A stretch of 64,000 nt of DNA from Apium graveolens (GCF_009905375.1 NC_133655.1:171243141-171307140); one strand, 5' to 3'; shown: positions 10,938 through 23,772, counted from the stretch's first letter. Numbers and translations are program-made. Notes: generated from the letters alone by a model not told the origin.

Positions 10938-11448
10938 ATGCAAGTTACTGAGAGAGCCATCTGGAACTGCTTTAATCATACAGATTTTCTACCTATGAAC
11001 TGCTGCATCACAGATGAAGACTACTTTCAACAATTAGCTGAAGAAATGGTCGAATTTTGGGTTGTATCATTAAGGGAAGTAAGAATCTACTATCAAGATG
11101 GATCCTACACCTTACTTGGCAGAAACTTAACGGATATATTTTCAACCACAGAGATAAAGAGGGTGATAAGCTTATTGAAGGATAAGGATACTGGTACAAT
11201 GGCATGGAGGTCTGTATTGGCTGTATGGTTGATAGTAAGGGAAGAAAGAAGAGCAAGAGGAAAGGCTGAAAGAGAGGAGAGGAAAAGAAAGTATATTGAG
11301 GAGATAGAAATGTTTATACAAAGATCTAAAGAACTCAAGGCAAAGGGAATGAGCAGAATTACCAAGGATGGACAGTTCCTAAATATCAAGGTTGACAGAT
11401 TCTCAAGAATAAAGGTTGGTTTCTTGAACAATTATCCATTAGATGATA
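10938..11448 (+). pseudogene. Copia-1 ORF2, C-terminal region, interrupted by LARD
   Basis: A third frame opens here, so there is another frameshift after 10788. It contains AIWNCFNHTDFLPMNCCITDEDYF and a long charged helix (VREERRARGKAEREERKRK) that would form a coiled coil. At 11448 it is cut by the LARD insertion; the apparent stop at 11451-11453 belongs to the inserted LTR. Reading resumes in register at 20834, after the insertion and one copy of the target site, giving KLKLVESLRGTPIIEELE. The continuity across the insertion supports both the element boundary and ORF2 being one protein. Confidence 0.7.
11444..11448 (+). repeat. Target site duplication (tgata), left copy
   Basis: The five bases tgata precede the LARD and recur directly after its last CA at 20834-20838. 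A 5-base duplication is standard for LTR-retrotransposon integrase. Confidence 0.92.
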
Positions 11449-11471
11449 TGTGATATCCCGTATTTTTCAGA

Positions 11472-11519
<48 letters not shown>

Positions 11520-14500
11520 TTAATATGTTTATGTGATTTTCTGATTTGGAAGGAGTAAAATGGTGGATATTTTATTCCTATTTGATGAGTTTGTCTTATT
11601 AAATGGTAATTTTCTAATTGTTAAGTGTTGTATTGAACATTGTTAATTTCTGAAAATATTTACTTAAATATATTATTTTCAAAAGTTTATTTGAAAGCCG
11701 ATTATTTTATTGATATCAGTAAATTGAGTTCGTTTTATAATATTAGGGATTGAGTGGATATTCTGTCAGCTATGTGTTGTATGTAATATTAATTGTATGT
11801 GACTCAGTTATGATTGAGGGTTATTTGTATTATTAATTACCGAGCCGTATCATTTTATTTTTGTCTTTAAAAGTGATTTTATTGGAAATTTATTTTTAGA
11901 AATATTTAAATTATCTTTAAAATTATTTTATTGCTTTATAAGTTCAATAAATATTTTTAGGAATTTATAAAATTTAGAAAACAGTATTTCATTAATTATT
12001 TAGCCATATATGATTTTCTGATTGCATTTAAGTGTAAATTTCGTATTAAATTCCAGAATGCTTCAAAAATTATGAAACTCGTATTTTATTAAGTTTGGAG
12101 TATTTCAAGAATTTTAAAATTATTTCGGTAATTCTTCAGATTAAATTCACCCGCACGTTTGTTCGTTAATTGCGAGCATGTTGCGCGATTCAAAAATATT
12201 TTGATTTTTTTGAAATTTATGTTTTATTAGTTTTGGGATATTTATGAAATTTTAAGATTATTTTGTTATTACTTTGATTAATATTTATTCGCAGATTGTA
12301 CCATTAAAATAGATTAAAACGATCTGAGTCGGCTTGCAGTCAGTCGGAAAATGACATGTATCCTATTAATTGGACACGTGCTGTGTCCTGATTTATCAGG
12401 AGGGTGAGTCATTTATTTGTTTTGGGAGTAAACATCAACCTCAACAGTCTCTTGATCTCTCCTCTCTCTTCATCTCTCTCTATAATCTCTCCCTCTCACT
12501 CCTCTTCTTCCCTCTCCCCGTTTTTCTCTTCCTTTTCTTGTTTTCAGTCGCCGTTGTTCTTGTTTTTTTGGTGAGCCGCCGCCTGATTTTCCGGTTTGGC
12601 TTGGTTCTGTTGCTGTGTAATTGATATATATGTATATTTGCATATATATATATGTGTGTGTGTGTGTGTCTATGTGGTGCAGTGTGTGTGTTTAATCGGT
12701 GTGTGTGTGTGGTGTCGGTGTTTTGCCGCCGGTTGTTGCCCATTTTCCGATTGTTGTTCGGCTATCCTGTTTTCCCTTTCCCGTTTCTACGCTTGAGGCG
12801 CGTGTGGCTGTTGGTTAATTTTTTTAATATTATTTTGTTGATTTTCTACAGGAAATTTATTAGAGTAATATTTGTGAAATAAAATATATTTTCGTACGGG
12901 GAATAATTGTAATTAATCGGTGAAACTCATGACTAGCATCTGAATCGGGTACCTCCGAGATTCGCCGCCGTCAACGATGAATTTCGATGAGCTAACGGTG
13001 GACAGTGATGAATATTTCTGAATCCTAAAATTTTAAAATAAATAAATTAGTTCATAAAGTTATTTTCAAAATGAAAATAGTTATGAAGTGTATCGAATTT
13101 TGGGATTGCGAAATTTGAGAATTGTTGGTTGGGATGTCGATTATGTTTCGACGGGTAATTCGATAAATATAGGAGACGCTGCCCGATTTTTGAAAAATTA
13201 ATTTCAAAAATACGAAAACGTATCCTGTAATTATCGGGGATATCAATTGAATGTATAATATTATATTTTTAAAATATTTCACGAAACTATTTTCGTATCA
13301 TGGTAAAATATTTTTAAAACCTGTTGTGTGTAATAAATAAATAAGGAGTGTCACTCGGTAAAATGTTTTATCAAAAAGAGTTCAATGGCCCTATTTCCTG
13401 CAATAACGGTTATACATATTTTCTAAAAAAATTACTACCGAACCGAATTTCAAGTATGTGAGCCCTATCTGTTTGGGTGTTGAGATAGTTTGTATAAATA
13501 TTAGTTAGGTTATGAAATCGTACGAGTAGAATTGATAGTGAGGTTATGTTAATCATAAACGACCGCCTAATTAAGGGTATTTCGATTCTGTAGGACTCGG
13601 TCGAAAGACCCAAGTCCCGAAGTCGGTTTAAAGATAACCTAGCGTTCGGTAGGAAAAGCTCTGCAAGATGCGGATTGTTTTAGACGATAAGAACCAAACG
13701 TCGAATGGGAATGAAATGGAATAGTATTCAGTATCTACCTTTTAGCAATTGCAGGAGCAGCATATTAAAATAGAAAGATAGTGAGATCATGAGACGTCAG
13801 ATTTAGGTGGTCGTGTTATTGCTAAACACCAAAGGCAAGTTTTCTACGCTATTCTAATTCCAGAATAGTTCAATATTTTCATATCCAACTGCTTATGATT
13901 ATGCAAGTATTGTTTTCCCTATTCTCAGTTCAAAATAGATAAATGTTTTACATATCTTTGACTTAAATGTTTATCATGCAAGTACTCTTCTGTTATTCTA
14001 TGTTCAGAATATTTAAGTGTTTTTACTTATCAAATTAATGGATTTACTAATGTTTTGGATTTTGAGAAAAATGATTTGGTTGGGAGCATTCCTGCCCAAG
14101 TGAATAGGGGAATAAAATTATGAAGGGTGTCGAGTATTATGACCCCTTTCAATAAAAGGTTTTAAGATTGAATGGTTACCGGTTGCGTAAGAGGCCGAGG
14201 CACCGGTCCAGCACGAGCTATTATATGAAAGTGTAATATGTTGCAAGGCGAATATATGCCTTTTCTGGTGCCCTATAGGTACGGTATGGCTACGGGATAC
14301 CGGTGCCTATATTTACGGTATGGTTGCGCGATACCGGTACTGTTTCGTGACTGATCATCAGGAACAACATAGTGCATAATTGGTTCCAATCTAAATTTTT
14401 TAACTGTTTTGATAATCTTATAATAAATGATTTATCAAGTATTTCTGTTTCAGATAAAAAGGTGAAATGCAGTTTTGATTCAGTTTTTGCATGATGTTGA

Positions 14501-15408
14501 TATTTAGTTTGTTGTTAAATAAAAAATGTGGTATTAATATATATGATTGATGTTGACTTCAGTATGGGATGTTTTGAGCATCAAAGTTAGTATTGATATC
14601 TAATTTGATAGGACATCAAAATGAGTATTAATATCAAGAGTTCATTTTTGAATGAAGTTTATGATTCAGTCCATAATCATTGTTTCATGTTGTTGTTTAC
14701 GATATTTCCGTAAACATTGTTTTACGAGTTTATTTCCATCAAGATTCAAAGTATTGCTCAATCCTTTTTTCCCACAAATATCAAAAGGGTTTTGAATCCA
14801 AATGAGGAACCAATTCTTGGGTTCCTTAACTAAGTTTTCTAATTCAACAATTATTGATTTTAAATGTTCTGCCCTATTGCAGATGTCGGTTTTATATCAA
14901 AAGACATTATATATGTTATAATGAACTTGCAGAGCATTTATTTCGCTCATACTTGCTTGTTTTTAAATTTGACCTTCCAGTGAGGATTAGCTTGTGCTGT
15001 TTAGCCGCGTAATTCGAGAAAGCAAAGAAGAAGCTTTTGGAATGTGGTTGGTCCAGAGTTTGCGGACTAGTGTAAGTTCTATTATGTAAAGTCATTTATA
15101 TTATATTATATTATAGTAATATTATCGTATATTTAAGCCTAGTATACTTCTTTTCGAAGTTATACTAGGGGGTTTAGTTTTGAGTTTTTAAATTGTTGGA
15201 AAAGAGTTTTAAAAAAAAGTGAAAATTTATTTATGGAATTTGGATTTCTTGTTTCTATAACTATAACCTGAAAAGATCTTGGTGTAGTTTGGGGTCACAA
15301 ATGCTATATTTCAACTTTTGGCATTTATTTATTGATTTAACAATTTATTTTGGATTAAGGTTTCATCATGACGACAAAATCCCCCGACCCCGGATTTGGG
15401 GCGTTACA
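11449..15408 (+). repeat. 5' LTR of the LARD
   Basis: It is 3960 bases and matches 16870-20833 along its whole length with scattered substitutions and small indels. It starts with TG, ends with CA, and is followed by the primer site. It contains an (att)n microsatellite near its start, a pyrimidine-rich block at about 12440-12545, a (tg)n tract at about 12650-12670, and a twofold repeat of a tacggtatgg...gggataccgg motif near 14280-14340. Short open frames inside are not conserved between the two LTRs and are not genes. Confidence 0.93.
11472..11519 (+). repeat. (att)n microsatellite in LARD 5' LTR
   Basis: About sixteen att units lie near the start of the LTR. The 3' LTR has a shorter run (about 16896-16934). 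The length differs between the two LTRs, as expected for slippage after insertion. Confidence 0.9.
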
Positions 15409-16869
15409 GGTTGGTATCAGAGATCAGGTTATAGTAAACTATTAACGAGAGTTTGTAGGAGTGTGTATAGTTATGTATGAACGCTTGAGCTCATATCGAG
15501 TTCCTGTTGGACAATTGGATATAGTACCAACGAGTAAGCTAAGATAAGCGCATTCATTTGAGATGGTTGTGTTGAGCTGGACAAAACTCCTGGCAGTTGC
15601 ATACTTCTATTGTGGAATCTTACGAGGCTACTATGATTCGACGATGACAAAGATTATCGATATCCTTACAACTTGAAGAAGTGTCTAGAATCGGATGACG
15701 AGTTAACAGAAGAGTTTAAATAGAAGATAAGTATTAAGACCCTGGAAATACATTCTCTTTCTATAACTCCTTTTGACATCTCTCAAAAAGAGGTATCTGT
15801 TAGAGGATATATTCCCTAAAACCCGTTTTCAATCACGTAATGTGCCAGAGGCTGTCATGAAGCCTATTTTCAATTTTTGATAAGCTCGGTCAAGTTGCAA
15901 TACTGAAATTTCCACCTTTCTTATATGGTGTAAAGTTTATTGGTGATACGACACCACTAGCCATTTTATGCCAGCATCTTGTTTTCTGGATTTCATTTTC
16001 TCCATAAATATCAGCTTTGAAACCTTTTCAGTTTTGATCCAAGGATTGCATTAACAAGTCATTTATTAGAAACCCTTGAATATTCATTTGATTTTGAATT
16101 CATTTTATTCTGACTGAGATGAACAACCCTAACTATAGGGGACACAAGGTATACCTGTCTGTGTGATAGGAGTTGGATGGGACGCCATCACTTGTGTGTA
16201 TTGTGACTATAAGAAGGTTAGAAACTTTTAGTAGTGTCCTAATTTGGGCACGCAATACCAAGTTCATTTGATCATATTGATCTCTCAGTTATTCTTTCAT
16301 TTCAACAACACTTTCTCAAAAATTCAGATTTTTGGTAACCACAATGGTGGGACACCCGTTATGATGTGAAATATTTTTCTCTTTGAAATTCCATGATTTT
16401 ATTATAACAAATATAAGAATGTATGCCAATCACGTGGAGATGAGTTATCCGGGTCAATGGAAAGTAAAACCTTTGGATGAAATTACCACGAGCGACAGTG
16501 GACTGCAATGTGGTTAGAGTATCAGTGGCGTATAACGAAGCCAGTCTATTTCTTTACTTCTCTCTCTATTTATATCTATCTCTCTTTCTTTTTTTGTCTC
16601 TTTATCTTTCTCTCTATTCTTTTTCTCTTTATCGGTAAAAGTGATTCTATGGAGAAATTGGTCAAATGGTATGGGAATAAATAATTGATTCTATTGGAAA
16701 GAATGATGGTGCAAAGTGAAGCTCTTGTGATAACGGTGTGGTATAAGGAATTTCAATGTTATTTGAAATTTTGAGAAAAGTTACGTATGCAAGATTGGAA
16801 AGTTGGCAAGAAGATCCCTAGTGTTCTCTTTTGCTGATTCCGAGGACGGAATCCTTATAAGGGGGTAGA
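15409..16869 (+). other. LARD internal domain, non-coding, with primer site and polypurine tract
   Basis: Bases 15412-15422 read tggtatcagag, an initiator-tRNA type primer site two or three bases after the LTR. The tract ataagggggtaga at 16857-16869 lies just before the 3' LTR and fits a polypurine primer. The 1.4 kb between holds no long open frame and no recognisable gag, protease, reverse-transcriptase or integrase motif. A pyrimidine-rich stretch lies at about 16555-16635. It probably keeps only packaging and priming signals. Confidence 0.85.
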
Positions 16870-16893
16870 TAGTGATATCGCGTATTTTTTAGA

Positions 16894-16935
<42 letters not shown>

Positions 16936-19900
16936 TTAATATATTTATGTGATTTTCTGATTTTGAAGGAGTAAAATGGTGGATATTTTATTCCTATTTG
17001 ATGAGTTCGTCTTATTAAATGGTAATGTGCTAATTTTTAAGTGTTATATCGAACCTTGTTAATTTCTGAAAATATTTACATAAATATATTATTTTCAAAA
17101 GTTTATCTAAAAGTCGATTATTTTATTGATATCGGTAAATTGAGTTCGTTTTATAATATTAGGGATTGAGTGGATATTCTGTCAGCTATGTGTTGTATGT
17201 AATATTAATTTTATGTAACTGAGTTGTGATTGAGAATTATTTGTATTATTAATTACTAAGTCGCATCATTTTGTTTTTGTCTTTAAAAGTGATTTTATTA
17301 GGAATTTATTTTTATAAATATTTAAATTATCTTTAAAATTATTTTACTGCTTTATAATATCAATAATTAATTTTATGAATTTATAAAATTTAGAAAATAA
17401 TATTTCATTAATTATTTAGCCCTAAATGATTTTCTGATTGAATTTAAGTATAAATTCTGTATTAAATTCCAGAATGCTTAAAAAATTACAAAACTCGTAT
17501 TTTATTAAGTTTGGAGTATTTCGAGAATTTTAAAATTATTTCGGTAATTCTTCGGATTAAATTCACCTGCACGTTTGTTCGTTAAATCATTAATTGCGGT
17601 TATGTTGCGCAATTCAAAAATGTTTTAAAATTTTTAAAATTTATGTTTTATTAGTTTTGGGATATTTATAAAATTTTAAGATTTTTTTTATTATTTTGAT
17701 TAATATTTATTTGCGGATTGTACCATTAAAATAGATTAAAATGATCTGAGTCGGATTGCAGCTAGTCGGAAAACGGCACGTATCCTATTAATTGGACACG
17801 TGCCATGTGCTGATTTATCAGGTGGGTGAGTCATTTCTTTGTTTTGGGGGTAAACATCAATCTCTGCAGTCTCTCGATCTCTCCTCTCTTTTCATCTCTC
17901 TCTATAATCTCTCCCTTTCACTCCTCTTCTTCCCTCTCCCCGCTTTTCTCTTCCTTTTCTTATTTCTGGTCTCGTTGTTCTTGTTTTTCCGGTGAGCCGC
18001 CGCTTGATTTTTCGGTTTAGCTTGGTTCAGTTACTGTGTAATTGATATATATATGAATATTTGCATATATATATATGTGTGTGTGTGTGTGTATATGTGG
18101 TGCAGTTTGTGTGTTTAATCTTTGTGTGTGTGTGTGGTGTCGGTGTTTTACCGTCGGTTGTTGCCCAATTTTTTGATTGTTGTTCGGCTGTCCTGCTTTC
18201 CCGTTCCCGTTTTTGTGCGTGAGGCGCGTGTGGCTGTTGGTTCATTTTTTTTAATATTATTTTATTAATTTTCTGCAGGAAATTTATTCTAGTAATATTC
18301 ATGAAATAAAATATATTTTCGTGCGGGGAATAATTGTAATTAATCGGTGAAACTCATGACTGGCATCCAAATCGGGTACCTCCGAGATTCGCCGCCGTCA
18401 GCGATGAATTTCGATGAGCTAACAGTGGACGGTGATGAATATTTCTGAGTCCTAAAATTTTAAAATAAATAAATTAGTTCATGAAGTTATTTTCGAAACG
18501 AAAATAGTTATGAAGTGTATCAAATTTTGGGATTGCGAAATTTGAGAATTGTTGGTTGGGACGTCGATTATGTTTCGACGGGTAGTCCGATCAAAAGAGG
18601 AGACGCTGCCCGATTTTTGAAAAATTAATTTCAAAAATACGGAAGCGTATCCTGTAAATACCGGGGATATGAATTGAATGTATAATATTATATTTATAAA
18701 ATATTTCACGAAAACTATTTTCGTATCATGTTAAAATATTTTTAAAACCTGTTGGGTGTAATAAATAAATAAGGAGTGTCACTCGGTAAAATATTTTACC
18801 AAAAAGAGTCCAATGACCCTATTTCCCGTAATAACGGTTATACATATTTTCTAAAAAAATTACTACCGAACCGAATTTCAAGTATGTGAGCCCTATCTAT
18901 TTGGGTATTCAGATAGTTTGTATAAATATGAGTTAGGTTATAAAATCATACGGGTAGAATTGATAGTGAGGTTATGTTAATCATAAACGACCGCCTAATT
19001 GAGGGTATTTCGATTATGTAGGATTCAGTCGAAAAACCCAAGTCCCGAAGTCGGTTTAAAGATAACCTAGCGTTCGGTAGGAAAAGCTCTGCAAGATGCA
19101 GATTGTTTAAGACGATAAGAACCAAACGTCGAATGCAAATGGAATGGAATAGTATCGAGTATCTAGATTTTAGTAATTACAGGAGCAATATATTAAAATA
19201 GAAAGATAGTGAAATCATGAGACGTCAGATTAAGGTGGTCGTGTTATTGCTAAACACCAAAGGCAAGTTTTCTACGCTATTCTAATTCCAGAATAGTTCA
19301 ATATTTTCATATCCAACTGCTTATGATTATGCAAGTATTGCTTTCCCTATTCTCAGTTCAAAATAGATAAATGTTTTACATACCGCTGAGTTAAATGTTT
19401 ACATGCAAGTACCCTTCTACTATTCTATGTTCAGAATAATTAAGTGTTTTTACTTATCAAATTAATGGATTTACAAATATTTTGGATTTTGAGAAAAATG
19501 ATTTGGTTGCGAGTATTCTTGCCCAAGTGAATGGGGGAATAAAATTATTAAGGGTGTCGAGTATTATGACCCTTTTCAATAAAAGGTTTTTTGATTGGAT
19601 GGTTACTGGTGGTGTAAGAGGCCGATGCACCGGTCCAGCGCGAGCTATTATATGAAAGTGTAATATCTTGCAAGGCGAATATATTCCTTTTCTGGCGCCC
19701 TATAGGTACGGTATGGCTGCGGGATACCGGTACCTATATTTACGGTATGGTTACGGGATACCGGTATTGTTTCGTGACTGATCATCAGGAACAACATAGT
19801 GCATAATTGGTTCCAATCTAAAATTTTAAATTGTTTTGATAATAATAATAAATGATTTATCAAGTATTTCTGTTTTGGATAAAAAGGTGAAATGCAGTTT

Positions 19901-20833
19901 TGATTCAGTTTCTGCCTGATGTTGATATTTAGTTTGTTGTTAAATATCAAATGTGGTATTAATATATATATGATTGATGTTGACTTTAGTATGAGATGTT
20001 GTGAGCATCAAAGTTAGTATTGATATTTAATTTGATAGGACATCAAAATGAGTATTAATATCAAGAGTTCGGTTTAGAATAAATTTTATGATTCAGTCCA
20101 TAATAACTGTTTCATGTTGTTGTTTACGATATTTCCGTAAACATTGTTTTACGAGTTTATTTCCATCAAGATTCAAAGTATTGCTGAATCTTTTTTCCCA
20201 CAAATACCAAAAGGGTTTTGAATCCAAATGAGGAACCAATTATTGGGTTCCTCAACTAAATTTTATGATCAACAATTATTGATTTTAACTGTTATGCCCT
20301 ATTGCAGATGCCGGTTTTATATCAAAAGACCTTATATATGTTATAATGAACTTGCTGAGCATTTCTTTCACTTAAACTTGCCTGTTTTTAAATTTGACCT
20401 TCCAGTGAGGATTATCTTGCGCTGTTTAGCCGCGTAATTCGAGAAAGCAAAGAAGAAGCTTTTGGAATGTGGTTGGTCCAGGGATTGCGAACTAGTGTAA
20501 GTTCTATTATGTAAAGTCATTTATATTATATTATATTATAGTAGTATTATCGTATATTTGGGCCTAGTATACTTCTTTTCGAAGTTATACTAGGGGGTTT
20601 AGTGTTGAGTTTTTAAATTGCTGGAAAAGAGTTTTAAAAGAAAGTGAAAATTTATTTATGAAATTTGGATTTCTTGTTTCTAGAACTATAACCTGAAAAG
20701 ATCTCGGTGTAGTTTGGAGTCACAAATGCTATATTTCAACTGTTGGCATTTATTTATTGATTTAACAATTTATTTTGGATTAAGGTTTCATCGTGACGAC
20801 CAAATCCCCTGACCCCGGATTTGGGGCGTTACA
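16870..20833 (+). repeat. 3' LTR of the LARD
   Basis: It is 3964 bases and collinear with 11449-15408. Its first bases read tagtgatatcg where the 5' LTR has tgtgatatccc, so the outer TG is altered in this copy. It ends GGGGCGTTACA at 20833, before the right tgata target copy. It carries shorter (att)n and (tg)n tracts than the 5' LTR. Confidence 0.92.
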
Positions 20834-20933
20834 TGATAAGCTCAAGCTTGTAGAATCTCTAAGAGGGACACCAATCATAGAGGAACTGGAAGTACTTGTA
20901 GAGTTAAAGGACCTCATTAGAAAAGAAACATGA
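20834..20933 (+). pseudogene. Copia-1 ORF2, last codons after the LARD
   Basis: After the insertion, the ORF2 frame continues through KLKLVESLRGTPIIEELE and ends LIRKET with a tga at 20931-20933. Only about 33 codons lie here. The first five bases are the right target duplication. This appears to be the natural C-terminus of ORF2, about 175 bases before the 3' LTR. Confidence 0.75.
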
Positions 20934-21096
20934 GATGATAAATTTGTTTGATTAATGTATCTTTCAAACTCAAGAAATCACTTAATATATAAAAGTTGTT
21001 TTTATGTCAATTTTAATATAATATTCTATTGTTCATTGTAACTTGGGGTTAGTCTTATGATCAGACATGAATTTGTGATAAGCAATCTTCTCACAA

Positions 21097-21108
21097 ATTG
21101 GGGAATAT
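21097..21108 (+). other. Polypurine tract region of Copia-1
   Basis: The bases attggggaatat precede the 3' LTR start (tgttgtataagac). A G/A-rich run just upstream of the 3' LTR is where plus-strand DNA synthesis is primed. The tract is short, so the exact primer end is uncertain. Confidence 0.6.
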
Positions 21109-22410
21109 TGTTGTATAAGACATGCTTGTACAATAACAAGACTAAGTCAAATTGACAGCCCTAAGAATTAGTTGTTTGATAATCTAAATTTGTATTTCGT
21201 ATTGTATCACTTGAGTCTGTAAAAATGTAAAAGATTAGACTAGAGTATTTTTTTTGTAAACAGTCTCAAGCCTAAGAATAAACTTTGGAAGAGGATCATG
21301 AAGATCATGCCTCGGAAAAATTGTGAAGAAGTTTGGAGTTGAATAAATCTATTTTGGGAAAAATATTCTAAGTCAAAATATCTACAAGTCACAGATTTAG
21401 TCATATAGAGAAGTCATTCGAGAACTCCAGAATGACTTATCAAGAAGTCCAAAATAGCTTATAGAGAAGTCTCAGAGATATCGACAAGCCAAATGAAGAC
21501 ATGAAGATTGGAGATATCGACAAGTCATTTCTGCATTAGAGAACTCAGAGATATCGACAAGGCAAATGAAGATGTGAAGATTGGAGATATAGAAAAGTCA
21601 AATTCTCATTAGAGATCTCAGAGATATCGACAAGTCAAAATGATTATAGAGATCTCAGAGATATCGACAAGTTATTTCTACATGCAGAAGTTTGGAGACC
21701 TCGACAAGCCAAAGTTCACTTATAGAGAACTTAGAGACCTCGACAAGTCAAAATACTTATAGAGAACTAAGAGATCTCGATAAGCCATTATACTTATCGA
21801 GATGTCAGTTCTCTATAGTTCAAACTGGAGATCTCGATATAAACCTCAAATACAGAATGCAGACCAGTTAAAGATCCAAGATTATCAATCAATAAACAAA
21901 TCAATCACTGATTTGAAAAGTCTACAAAAACAGCTTGAAGAGTATAAGATCAAAGGACAAGATTAACTGACAAAGGAAAGTCATAGACATGCACGATTTG
22001 CAAAGATATATTACGCCAGAAATGGAAAAATTTAGATAACTTAAAGTAGTGTTTAGTACATGCTATTGCATGCTGTATAAAACCTGTGTTTACTGATTTA
22101 TAAAGTAAACACTGATCCTTTATTTTTTAAGTGTAACAAACAGATCTAGATTTTCTTGTAACTCTCTCAAGAAAAAAACTGAGTTCTTTATCAACAAAGA
22201 ACCCAGAAATTTGTAGTAAGATATACTTGATTTTAATATAAAATTAAGTGAGTTTTGAGGATACTGTATTTATGTGCATGTTTATTAATTCTGTTTGAAC
22301 ACTACATCTCTATAAGTTAAACTGCTTTGTTCACCATACCCAAAATAGTCTTAAAAAGTTTAAAATTTTCTAAAACATATTCACCCCTATGTTGTATTCA
22401 TTACCTAACA
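21109..22410 (+). repeat. 3' LTR of Copia-1 (complete, 1302 bases)
   Basis: It starts tgttgtataagacatg and ends attacctaaca, with TG...CA borders. From 21187 it matches window bases 1-1229. The motif block recurs at about 21470-21840. The TATA-like box of the 5' LTR is changed here (see 735-745). The flank after it starts ctagg; the matching left flank lies outside the window. Confidence 0.93.
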
Positions 22411-22573
22411 CTAGGTTTCTCACCCTTTTGTGTACTTTCATTATTAGCCAACCTTTGGCCTTTCATTGTTCATGTAACCTAGATTTATAGTAATATATAT
22501 AGAGGCATTGTATGAGTTTGGAGTACATATCAAAAATGATAATGAAAGTCTCTTTTCCCCTTCTATATGCTTC

Positions 22574-22596
22574 ATATATATATATATATATATATA
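22574..22596. repeat. (ta)n microsatellite
   Basis: About eleven uninterrupted at/ta dinucleotides are present. It is a simple repeat with no further meaning visible. Confidence 0.9.
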
Positions 22597-23395
22597 GTAG
22601 CGTTTTAGTTATTTTATAACATGAAGAAATTTTTTAGATGATCATAAAATGTAATTGTTTTAACTGAACCATTCAAAGTATGAGTTTCATATCTGCATGA
22701 AGGTGTGCTTAATCAATAAAACCGTATACACTAAAACTTCCATGCGCAGGAATAATTTATACAAGATTAACCTTCCTCTAATGAAGGAAAGGAAAAATCA
22801 AACCTAGAACTCATCATAAATAATATCTCAGTTTTCTATCACTAAATCAGGTATTAAGCAAACAATGGTTAATACATTATAAATCAGTATATGTAAGATC
22901 TCATTCGCCTCTTAATTTAACTGCATGACCTTGACTAATGTTACAAAAGTTTAAGTGTTCGGTTCATCTCCGGTACATAAATTGTTGGAAGACAAATATA
23001 CCACTTGATAAATAGTGTGCATGAGACTTGGGCATGCGGACATTATCTTGTGTTTGAGATGAATGAAAATTGAGAGAGATATTGAAATTTTGAACGGTAA
23101 TATATATGAATATTCATATTTTCTTTATTTGCTTAGTTCGATTCTTAACACCGTAAACTAAGTTTATACACCTTTTTATTTAGTGAAAGAATGCTCCATG
23201 CATTATCCTACTCATTTTCTTTACAATTTTTATCATAACACATTTATAATCAATTTTTTTCTCAAACTATCCTTTTGTCTTCTATCATTTCTCATTAGTA
23301 TTTCCCCGATCAAATACAAGTAATGTACCTTGGATGGCAAATGGCAATTTACTTGGTGAAAAGATATATGATCATGCATGACTAAAAGTGATACA

Positions 23396-23772
23396 CCGAG
23401 ACCATCTCCAACCCAACTCTAAATTTGTATTTTTAGATCATTTTAGTGTAAAAATCATCTTCAACCCAACTCTAAAAATTACACCATTTTTGTGTCACAC
23501 CAAAAATTACATCAAATTTGGTGTCACACTAAATTTTTAGAGTTTTTGTATATTCCCATATTGCCCTTGTACTCTTTTAGTCAAATAAATTTGTTTCATT
23601 TGCATTCCAACACTTTATTACTTTTAACTTTACTTTTATATATTAATAGTAAAATAATCTATATAGTACAAGAATTGTGTAAATTTAGTGTTGATGGGTT
23701 GTAGTTGAATTTAAAGATGGTTTTGGTGTAAAAATTACACCAAAATAACGTAATGGATTGGAGATGCTCCGA
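23396..23772. mobile_element. MITE-like element with gagcatctccaa-type ends
   Basis: The left end reads cgagaccatctccaaccc. The right end, read on the minus strand, gives cggagcatctccaatcc, so the two are imperfect terminal inverted repeats. Inside are several attacaccaaa/tttggtgtaa inverted pairs and no coding potential. The length of about 375 bases and the internal palindromes fit a MITE of the common plant type whose ends read gagcatctccaa. No clear target duplication is visible, so the superfamily is not assigned. Confidence 0.6.

Larger units (their letters stand above)
11449..20833 (+). mobile_element. Nested non-autonomous LTR retrotransposon (LARD type)
   Basis: The element is 9385 bases, starts TGTGATATCCC, ends GGGGCGTTACA, and is flanked by tgata on both sides. 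It has two LTRs of about 3.96 kb, a primer site, a polypurine tract, and only about 1.46 kb between the LTRs. No gag or pol motif is present in any frame. This is the layout of large retrotransposon derivatives, which use proteins of an autonomous relative. The LTR ends resemble plant Ty3/gypsy elements (inference). It lies in the same orientation as Copia-1 and must be younger than it. Confidence 0.93.
1..22410 (+). mobile_element. Copia-1: Ty1/copia LTR retrotransposon with extra ORF2, carrying a nested LARD
   Basis: The order seen is LTR, primer site, gag, protease, integrase, reverse transcriptase, RNase H, spacer, a long extra ORF, polypurine tract, LTR. Integrase before reverse transcriptase defines the copia superfamily. 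Direct LTRs of about 1.3 kb lie at 1-1229 (first ~78 bases outside the window) and 21109-22410. Both end in attacctaaca. Without the 9.4 kb insertion at 11449-20833 the element would be about 13 kb. An extra ORF after pol, about 1 kb LTRs and a two-part gag resemble the SIRE/Maximus lineage; this is inference from layout. All coding parts are broken, so the copy cannot act on its own. The left target duplication lies outside the window. Confidence 0.93.

Noticed and set aside
6791..11453. Envelope glycoprotein of a retrovirus-like copia element
   Set aside because: The position fits env-like ORFs, but no signal peptide, membrane anchor or fusion-like segment is visible. The name env-like would overstate what the sequence shows.
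12370..12882. Open frames in the LARD LTR (and 17792-18302)
   Set aside because: They come from pyrimidine-rich and (tg)n low-complexity sequence. The two LTR copies do not keep the same frame.
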